A DNA stretch of 64,000 nt, taken from Plumapathes pennacea. Taxonomy: Eukaryota > Cnidaria > Anthozoa > Antipatharia > Myriopathidae. Positions within the stretch are counted from its first letter, which is position 1. Every line of letters begins with the position of its first letter. Under the pieces are notes generated by a model that was not told the origin of the DNA, did no database searches, and worked only from the letters and a program-made list of their open reading frames with translations. The DNA is taken from contig OZ038463.1 in assembly GCA_964036295.1 (NCBI GenBank), positions 6,687,274 through 6,751,273 of the forward strand. Reading direction: 5' to 3'. The translations under genes and the position numbers were made by a program. This document shows positions 24,905 to 33,159 of this stretch, piece by piece.

Positions 24905-25345
24905 CGTAAATGTTGCGGTCAGGTATCCCGCATGTTTGATCTTCCGAGACCACATGCTGGATAACCGAGCGCAATCTGTTTGCTAAGCTTTTCGTGGCTA
25001 TCTAGTCCACATTCAGCAAAGAGATTGTCCGCCAATTTTTCAGCAATTCCGAATTGTCCTTCTTAAACAAAAGTCGGAGAACCGCTCGGCGCTGTGTTAC
25101 AGAGAGCTCGCCTTTGTCATAGCTATAATTCAGCGTGTTGACAAGGTCAGGTCTAGGTGACCCCAGAATCTTAAATAAAACTCAGCAGGTAAACCATCCG
25201 GACCGAGAGATTTGCAAGACTCCATTGAGTTGAGAGCGTCATAACAGTCAGAAAATCATAGTCTTGAACAGCGGCGATAGGATCTTGCAATTCTTGTAAA
25301 TTTGCTAGTGCTGCATCAAGTTGTCGAGCTGCTGACGGACTGGGA
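24905..25345 (-). pseudogene. LINE reverse transcriptase fragment (L1/Tx1-like)
   Basis: Reading the minus strand gives, in order, SLGPDGLPAEFY, then LNYSYDKGELSVTQRRAVL, then LFKKDNSELLKNWR and TISLLNVD, followed by LANRLRSVIQHVVSEDQTCG. These are the fingers-region motifs of L1/Tx1-type reverse transcriptases. A frame change occurs near 25215 and an in-frame stop follows LLNVD. Both the endonuclease and the catalytic YxDD region are missing, so this is a dead fragment inserted into the hAT-like element. Confidence 0.8.
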
Positions 25346-25412
25346 CAGCCCAGCATTTCATAACTTTCACGAAGTTATCCATGGCAAGGACTACGTAATT
25401 GTGGTTCTCGTA

Positions 25413-25853
25413 TTAATAACAGTGTTTCTTGAATCGGCCGGTGGCGCTTGTCCAAAACGTTAGCGGCGATTTCACCAACTTGCCCACATTGTTCGCATTT
25501 CGGCCAAATAGAACATAATGTAAACAAAATGCGCCATCCAGGTACTTAGAATAAGCCAGCCAAGGATACTGTTGCAGCCAGACTAGTTGGAACTTACGAG
25601 ATTTTCCGCCACTCTCGATCGACGAAGGGAATTGAAAGAGGGGATCACCGCGTGGGCTCCAAACGCTCTCGATGTACTCTAACTTCTGGGGATCGGAAAA
25701 AGAACTAACACCGCTAAATACCACACCAGTATCAAAGCGAGAACAATCCTCCTTTCGAAAAATAGGTTCTCCACGCGGCCTGTTGTCTTGATTCAATGCC
25801 ATGTTCGATAAACCGCACTGTATAATATTGTTCACGAGTTCAAAATCACTCAA
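25413..25853 (-). pseudogene. hAT transposase N-terminal (TTF zinc finger) remnant
   Basis: The 146-residue frame contains FQLVWLQQYPWLAYSKYLDG followed by AFCLHYVLFG. This matches the pattern of the TTF-type zinc finger found at the start of many hAT transposases and ZMYM-like proteins, in which W-L-x-x-Y-P-W-L-x-Y precedes a Cys-x2-Cys. Here the second cysteine of that pair is replaced, and no hAT catalytic domain follows: the LINE fragment begins about 70 bases further on. It is a remnant, not an active gene. Confidence 0.65.
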
Positions 25854-27016
25854 ACGGAACAGAGGACCTCACTGGGGTAGCCTGCCCCTTTTATACTTTG
25901 TCAGGTAGTTTCCAAGGTAGTTTCCGGCCAATGAGAGGCATGCTTGGGGTGTTTTCGAATATCGCTTCAGTGGTTTCCTCCCATGGGTCCCCTCCCCGCG
26001 GTTCTCCAAGCATAGAAACCGAAGAGAAGCGCATTTTTGCCGTCCAATGACACGAATAAACGCGGGGCGCGGGGCGCAAGGTACTGGAAATGGCGTGAAT
26101 TGGATTCCGGTACTCAGTGGAAACAAGAAACGACTCAGTCATTTGTCAATTTATTTTGTATTTTTAATTTTTTCCCCAAAATTCAGGTAGTTTCCGGAAA
26201 CTAAGGAAACTACCCTGGATCCGCCCGTGTTACCCGTGCATGTTCCACAGAGCCAAACGATGTTGAGTTGGGATGGGATATAGCTAACTTTACACGCAAT
26301 CGTATGAACGTACAATGCAATCGCGGCGCCCACATCTCAAGTTGTTCGCGAAGTCACCTACGTCATCGCATATCACGTGGCAATGTGAACCAATCACCGT
26401 GTGCTGATTTGTAACCCAGAAAGAAAATAAAAAAATAAAAATAAAAGGACAACGATAAGGGCTACCCCCCAACAAGCAATAATTTTGCTGGAAAAGAGCT
26501 AAAGCTACGGCTTTCAGGAACCGGTGAGTTTTGAAAAATTATATCAATAGGCCACATCGAAGTTTAGACGTCATTTTTAAGGTCGGCGTCTCACGAAAGT
26601 GAGAAGCACGATCTTGTTGCGGCCACGACACCGTCAGCCCGTCAGTCCGTCAGTCAGTCCGTCATCTGTGTCAACAATAGACTTCCAAATTAGGAAGTTT
26701 ATTCCAAATTTGGGCACGATCACGCATGATGAAATACATTTCAAGAGATCGATTAACTTTAAAGTGCACATAAGCCTTCAGAGGATACATTTTTATACGA
26801 AATTAGGAAGTAATCTAAGCAACTTATGCCCAAAAGAAAGCCCTTCCGAAGCGTTCTTATATTTTTTTTCGCCCGGTAAACATGCGAAAAAGTGCCATTT
26901 TGACTTCCGGTTTAGATTTGTCCGCGTAAGATGATTGATCAAGGGCCTGGGCTGTGACGTCAGAGGAGTGGCGTCTCGACTCGTCCGAACAGAGTTTTCA
27001 CCGGTTTTACTCCGAA

Positions 27017-27244
27017 ATGCCTTATAGATGTGTTGTTGGAGGCTGCTCCTGGGAGCCAGATCATAAGCAAGGATTCGCATTTTATATGTTTCAGTTTCCG
27101 AATGACCAAAGAGGTGAAGCGAGGAAGCGAAAGAGAAATGGTCCAGTTTGTCAAGGCCAAACGTGTGAAATGGGAGCTGACGATCAATTCCGGTTCTGCT
27201 CAGCTTATTTCAAACCAGATGATTTTGACATTGCATGGAATTGA
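27017..27244 (+). pseudogene. Degenerate THAP-type zinc-finger fragment
   Basis: The plus-strand frame from the ATG at 27017 begins MPYRCVVGGCS and later reads FRFCSAYFKPDDFD. This is the C2CH order of a THAP domain (Cys-x4-Cys, then Cys-x2-His) with the final His replaced by Tyr. The middle portion shifts frame: the conserved FVQAKRVKWE-like segment is readable in the neighbouring frame from about 27090. The frame stops at 27244. It is therefore a broken copy of a P-element/THAP-like protein inside the foldback element. Confidence 0.6.
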
Positions 27245-28439
27245 CAATAACGAATCGCACATTCTCGACTTGGACCTGGTAAAGGACAATCTCGGTATTG
27301 TAGTACAAAGTTGATAAGAAGGGGAAAGATTGACCGAGTAATCGTCGGGTCCCACAATTTGTCGACGGGTAGTAATAAGTAATTATATTTAATCCAAAAT
27401 ATATTCAGCTGTGGGAAGTTTGTTACCTTTTCTATCGTAGGTATCGAATATCAAATGAGCAAACCATCGCGTTCGCCGAAGGTTTATGGTCGATGAGGTC
27501 AACACTGCGACACTGCAATTCATGTTTGAAACCGAGCGAAAGATGGTTTTTCGGCTAGATTTTTCTAGGGCTATAGTCGACCGTGTGCCGGATTTGTGGC
27601 ACATATTTACTCAAACAACTTGGTTTCCACAATCGCCGAAGTTAGACGACGGCCGCAGAAGTTGGAAATTTTTGGCAAACTCCGAAAGGAGTCGTTCTGA
27701 CTGTTGACAGTCGCCTGTTGATCCACCGCGGCGAAAGCAAAATCCTCCAAACGGTGAAGAAGGGCGCCACAAACCGCAATTAAAGTGTAATAATTTATTG
27801 TCTGCCCGTACAGGGAAGTTTAGAATGACTGTTTTTGTACATTCCAGGATTTTTCAGAAGAGCCGCGCTCTCTCGAAGTCAAATATAACTGACCGTGGTC
27901 AACTGCCGTGACGAATTACGCAACTGCTCTCAGTCGAAATCCCGAGCGAGAGTTATCGTGAGACATCCGTAGAATCTCAATGCTTGTGAATGCCGATGCT
28001 GCCGTAGCACATCAACATTGCAATTCCCACACGAACACCTAAAATATGAGTAAAACACAGAGAAGCAATTACAGATGTACCACGTAATTAACAAATCCAA
28101 AACACGGACATATTTTACGCTTACCAACTACTGACTCCAAAATGTTCTTCCGAGCGATCTTGCAGTGTTATGGTCCTTGTTCTTTTCCCTCCCTTTCCTT
28201 TCTGTTACGCTTCATGCCATTCTTGGTCAGCAAGTAGCTCTTGTCAGCGCACGGGTTGGACTTCATAGTGGATATCGTACAGTATACACGCGGAATCAAT
28301 GTAATATAGTTCAGATATCAGATATACCGCTTTCTTCATCGCTTCTAGAGCTCGCCATTGCCGTACGAGTCCAAAAACACGGGTAAACAGCGAGAAAAAC
28401 GTACACAAACCTGATAAATAAGAGCTATGAAGAGGTGCC
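27245..28439. other. Interior of the THAP foldback element
   Basis: There are short open frames on both strands, none longer than 75 codons and none recognisable. No RNA gene was seen. The sequence is presumably the decayed body of the element enclosed by the arms at 26759 and 28642. Confidence 0.4.
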
Positions 28440-29463
28440 GAGCCGAAACGCGCCACTCCTCTGACGTCACAGGTCCCAGTCTCCTACATTGCGCGGTCTG
28501 AATTTTATATTTCCGATTTCAAACGCGTGAAAAAAATATAAGAACGCTTCGGAAAGGCCTTCTTTTGGGCATAAGTTGCTTAGATTACTTCCTAATTTCG
28601 TATAAAAATGTATCCTCTGAAGGCTTATGTGCACTTTAAAGGCACGGAATTATACGACCTTTTAATCACGGCTTTTGGTGAAAGTATGAATGCGGAAGAT
28701 GCTCCAAAGGTTTATACTTGCTCTTGGCCGATACCTCGAGTGTTTCAAGCATTGCCCGATTTTCCTGATAAACTCTGTGTGAAAACAACATTTCATACTG
28801 GCGTAACGGTACGGACTTTATATCGATCGTGTAGTTATTATTTTGTGTGAATGTTTTCAGTTGGTTGACCGTCCACAGGAACCCGGCGTTCATCTCTATC
28901 GACACTCATTGTGCAGTGGACGCGCGCGATTTAGTTGTTTACATTCCTCAGTTTAAATTTGCCTGGATAACTTACCGCAAGACTTGAAGTGTATTGTGTA
29001 TGCCGAAGCCCTTGAACGAAAGGTTACTTTGGTGTTCTTCGTTGATAATGAGTTACAATATTATTAAGAGTTCGCTCGAACGAACTATGCAAGAAAACAA
29101 CACATTCTTGTACGTATGTACGTATTCAGTCATCCGGTTAATATTTATCTGTTTCATCGGATTACCGAGACCGTAAATATGTGAACCTTCTATGACAGGT
29201 CATTCATGTGACTATAATAAACGTCACTCAAAAAGCACTTTGTATTCGTCGTCATTTGAAACCCGAGTTAATGATTACCGTGAATATGTATACCGCTTGG
29301 AAGGAAGTTACGCCGCTCAAAATGATTTAAACACCAGTAAAGCGGGCAAGGTTTGTGCACTTTAGAATATATCCTGTCAATGTTCGCTTTGAGTTGAGGA
29401 GATTAGGCCACTTTGAGGTTTACGAGAAGTTATTTGACTCTCTGAGCTGAGCCGATTGCCTCA

Positions 29464-30675
29464 TTAAGGTATCAGGATACCCTCCGGACTTTGCCAGATT
29501 CGAAAAAAATTTTTTTGGCTTAACGAAATTATTACATGTTTTACTATGTATTTCTGAAAACAAAATTTGGATACCTTTTTTTTCCTCGAGATATTTAAAC
29601 GAAAGGATTTTATATTTCTCTTTCTCGCCGGAAGCTACCTGTCAACAGATCGTTGTATCTCCCGTAACTGCACAGCATGCGGCTTGCGCGTCAGTCATGC
29701 AAAACAATAAAGTACAAATTTTAGCCGCGCGACGGATAATGCATGACTAACAGCAGATCTGCAAGAATATCGAAATGCCGTAAGAAATATTTCCCTGTAT
29801 GCCTTTGTGAACGCTTTTTTACGTTTAGAACGAGTTTGTCGTTTGCTTGAACTCATTCCGAATTTCAACTGTGGCTGCAAAAGGTTGAATTGGTGTTGAG
29901 TGGTGAGTGCAACTGTGAAGCGAAAATAGATGTTGCGAAACTTACCCGAACGAAGTGTTGATGTCCGTAGTTATACACGGCGGTCTTTTGTGCTGCGTGT
30001 TTCAATTACCGACAAGATGCCTGGAAAGCCTCTATGCGAAAGCACTAACTGCGGTGTTTTGACAGATTGCTGACAGATGAGGCGATTATGTAAACAGGTT
30101 TCCGGCTCCCTGGTCAGAATCTTTAAATGTGTTTTTCTCGGTGTTTTCAAAACGCGGAAAAGGGTTTCTTTCGGAAACCTGCATTTCAATGGATTTTAAT
30201 AGATTGGCTTGAAACTTGGCAAATATGTGAATCAATATCAAAGCTACAAAAAGGTGTCTCCGATTTTAATCCTTTTTTTTTTTTTGTTCGGAAGATATGT
30301 CCGCTTTTGTCTTGCGCGTAGCTAGAAATATGATCGGCCAACTTTAAAAGTCAATAACTTTGTATATGGACAAGATATCAAAATTCGGAGACACCTTTTT
30401 TTTCTTCATTGTGTCAACATTAGGCTGAAACAATAAACAATCAAATCGGGTAAAATCTGAGTGACATTAGGCTTTTTGAATGAGGCAAAGTCAAAATTCA
30501 CTCGGAAGCTGATAACTTTCTTTCTTTAGCAAATTCAAAAAATATAAAGCTTTACCCTAAATCTATGATTGTTGAGCTTTCAGAAAATATATACTATATT
30601 ATTAGTTAAATGTAACCCTAGCGCGAAAAATGGGTTTGAACGCATGTCGTTCACAAGGGTATCCTGATACCTTAA
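29464..30675. mobile_element. TTAA-site transposon, non-autonomous, 1.2 kb
   Basis: GGTATCAGGATACCCT (29468) is mirrored by AGGGTATCCTGATACC ending at 30671. Both ends abut TTAA (29464-29467 and 30672-30675). TTAA target sites with short inverted ends fit piggyBac or Kolobok superfamilies. A minus-strand 61-codon frame rich in Arg/Lys (29695-29880) may be a transposase remnant, but no catalytic motif is visible. Confidence 0.8.
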
Positions 30676-30717
30676 ATATGCATGTTACGCTTGATTGAGT
30701 GCAAGCGTGTTGCCCTC

Positions 30718-31072
30718 ACAGTGGTAAAGCGTGACGTCTTACTTTGCAAAATTTTCAATTCGAATCTCTAAACATGCACAGCTGCTGCACAAACGTGTGC
30801 AAAGTTTCAAATCGCTAGCCCTACTGACAGCAACCAGATAGCTCCATACTGAACTCTCCTATTTAGCATCAGTTCTAATTCAAAGGAACCATTAACACCA
30901 AATAGGAGGGTTTAGTATTGAGCAATTTGAACTTCAATAGCCCACATCTCAGCTGTTCAATGCGCTAAAGAGCTAATTTTTTGTGTGACCGTTTTTAGAC
31001 AGGGCATTCCACAGAATTGTCTAAAATCCATATTCCGATATTTTTTGTGACATCACTTTACCACTATATTCA
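30718..31072. repeat. MITE-like repeat with TGACGTC ends, copy 2
   Basis: This is in the same orientation and block order as 23590-24005, including GTTTCAAATCGCTAGCCCTA and TTAACACCAAATAGGAGGGT. The right end is more decayed (TGACATCACTTTACCACT). Confidence 0.7.
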
Positions 31073-31459
31073 CTCAAGGCAATCCCTACTTTAGAGCAGT
31101 TAAGACACAAGCCTGTTGTACGGACTAGACCACAACCAAAATCTGCCAATCAAAAAGATAGCCGACCTTACAGCGGCATCGCTGCTTTGATGTTGAGTAG
31201 GCAACACGTCTCTAGCTCGGTTACAAAGCCCCATACAAACCTCTCTTGGACCGGCGGCCCGACTACGATGTCTGCTAAATAAAGTAAATTTTGACACGCT
31301 TACAGATTAGGTCTTCAAGGAGCCGCTCAGTCAGTTGAAGGTGAGTCTATTACTTACATTTTGTGCGGTTTTCCGCCAGGTCCGATGGGTTTAGAGCATG
31401 TTTCCCATGTTGTCGATTTTCCCATGCTTTGTTCTTTGTTCAAGCAACAATATCATAAC

Positions 31460-31707
31460 TGCGTTCACGAAAATGAATTTGAAAACTGGAAAACTTGAAA
31501 CAGAACGGTCTCGCGAAGCTCGTCTTCAAAAGAGAAGGGAACAGGCACGGGCAAGGCGAAATCGTGAAACGATTGAACAGCGCCAAAAGACGACAAACAT
31601 GTTATACCCGACAGCATCATGAACGGAAGCGTGCCGAAGAAACGGCACCGCAAAGGGAACAGCGCTTGAAAGCAAATCGGGGAGCTTCAGACGCCGTTTT
31701 GTGGTAA
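31460..31707 (+). pseudogene. STPR-type peptide repeat fragment, frameshifted
   Basis: The plus strand encodes ERSREARLQKRREQARARRN then RETIEQRQ, the Arg/Lys/Glu-rich repeat style of STPR (score-and-three peptide repeat) domains. The frame is lost after EQRQ and continues in another frame (RAEETAPQREQRLKANRG), so the copy is broken. The same nucleotide stretch recurs at 63665-63790. In invertebrate genomes such repeats are often part of mobile-element proteins, including Helitron-associated frames; this is an inference here. Confidence 0.6.
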
Positions 31708-31799
31708 ACTCAAATACTTATTCAGAAAGGACAAGCAACAAAGATCAGTCAGTGGAAATCGAACAATCACCGTGACAAATATATTCTATCCCGTATCTT

Positions 31800-32700
31800 G
31801 TAACTCGATCACTTCAAGAATGTATTAAAATCTGTATGCTGATCATCTTCCCTCGAAGTATTGTTTTAATACGCTTCTGTCGCCAGTTTCGGCTACCGTA
31901 TTCGCTCAGAGCAATCGGAACTTGGAGTCTTGAATTATTTAGTCAGATGTCTTATTTTTCTGTAATCTGACACGCGGTGATTTGCAGCTCGAATCGTTCA
32001 CAAGCCCTTAGAATTATGACTAGGTCTGAAGCCCGTGTATAATTTGAAGTAAACCGTTCAAGTTTTGCTTTGATTTTTGGGAGAAACCATGCTGTTATGA
32101 GCGGGTATACATAAATTGTCATTGTTTTACGGTTAAAGCTCATCATAGCTTTGGTTTCTGTTCTCGGCTTGGTATCTTCCTAGAAGTATTTCGGTAGTGA
32201 TGATGTAAACTGTAAACTAAGCAGCGTCGCCGCTAAGCTCGCCTCGTTGCCTATGGTCTTTCGAAAGTTCTGATTATACGATTAGCAGGCCATATTTGTT
32301 GCACTTGTGCCAGTTAAAGCCTTGACCGGCTAGTCACATTCATCACGCAAGTCGCAATTATACCTCCATATACAGATTTCAATGCAAAAATTTATGAAAG
32401 TCAACCTTTGTCCGAATAGATGTGTTTTACGTCGCCTGGCCAAGAAATACGCACAGTGATCCACCCGGCTGCTTCTTTTCTACGGCTTCCGAGTGCCACA
32501 AATCATAAACTAAAACTAAACAATGACATGAAATCCGATTCATTTGTTTACCGCCTTTGCGGTCAAGGTATTCGTTGCACATACGTATTTCACTTTGAAA
32601 GACATGGCTACTTTGACATAAAAAATTTGAAAGAAAGCTTTGTGTAACCAAAGCATTGTTGAAACCACTGGTATGGTTCTGTTTTGCGACTGCCTCAATT
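31800..32700. other. Gene-poor stretch with repeat pieces
   Basis: The stretch at 32118-32190 matches the 5' part of the dispersed repeats at 13483 and 24500, and 32215-32330 matches 23380-23520 (GCCGCTAAGCTCGCCTCGTT). No exon was identified. Confidence 0.5.
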
Positions 32701-32712
32701 TTCTAAGGAAAT

Positions 32713-33108
32713 TTACTGACGTGGCTGAAATTGCAGTATTGAATCAGGAAGCTTTGCGGCCAATCCGTTTTTTTGAATTTCAAGAATCAAAAAACTACAA
32801 ATTTGTAGCAATTCATAATCAGAAAACACAGTTGTCTGACCTGTGGTCTCTACGATTTCCGAAATCAGACATTTCCTGTCAGGGAGTGAGTGAAACGTTT
32901 TTAATACTTCTGGTTTCTCTTGTGTTAAAGAAATATAAGGATCATAATCATCATCATAATAAGGATCAGAAGTTTTTTGAAAACACACATTGTTCGTGAA
33001 ATCCGTAACTGCTATAACCAGCAACCAATTTGCGCTCATAAAGCCAACAGACGCCATGATGAATATCAGGCTCATATGAACACCCATGTTTTTAAGAGGG
33101 ACATTCAT
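32713..33108 (-). CDS. Hypothetical secreted or membrane-anchored small protein
   Basis: A minus-strand 131-codon frame starts at ATG 33108, with further ATGs at 33084 and 33072. A hydrophobic stretch (SLIFIMASVGFMSANWLLVI) could be a signal peptide or anchor. An acidic Tyr/Asp stretch (DPYYDDDYDPY) and a hydrophilic tail follow. A possible donor (CACAG|GTCAG) lies inside, so the true end may differ. No family is recognised. It begins only about 50 bases from the opposite-strand ATPase frame, so the two could share a promoter, or the ATPase 5' exon could lie further upstream. The plus-strand frame overlapping it is treated as a shadow. Confidence 0.35.
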   Translation of the reverse strand: MNVPLKNMGVHMSLIFIMASVGFMSANWLLVIAVTDFTNNVCFQKTSDPYYDDDYDPYISLTQEKPEVLKTFHSLPDRKCLISEIVETTGQTTVFSDYELLQICSFLILEIQKNGLAAKLPDSILQFQPRQ

Positions 33109-33159
33109 TTTGGACGCAGCACTTGAATCATGTACTAAAATGTGGGCTGTTCTTCACAG

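Larger units (their letters stand above)
24717..26234. mobile_element. hAT-like transposon remnant with a LINE fragment inside
   Basis: The ends are CAGGGGCGGATCCAG (24722) and CTGGATCCGCCCGTG (ending 26229). TTACC occurs directly outside both ends (24717-24721 and 26230-26234), and the empty site is represented by the repeat at 13690 (AGTTTATCCGTGCAT). GTAGTTTCC motifs follow each end. Inside is a minus-strand remnant of a TTF-type zinc-finger transposase N-terminus (25413-25853) and a minus-strand reverse transcriptase fragment (24905-25345). A 5-bp duplication is shorter than the usual 8 bp of hAT elements, so the superfamily is inferred mainly from the TTF domain. Confidence 0.75.
26759..28642. 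mobile_element. Foldback element with a degenerate THAP domain
   Basis: Arms of about 200 bases (26759-26975 and 28440-28642) are inverted copies; both contain TAATCTAAGCAACTTATGCC and its inverse, and both end internally with GACGTCAGAGGAGTGGCG or its inverse. A THAP-like reading frame lies just inside the left arm. THAP domains occur at the start of P-element transposases, so a P-like relic is the likeliest identity. No clear target duplication was found at CTTTAAAGTGCAC. Confidence 0.6.
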
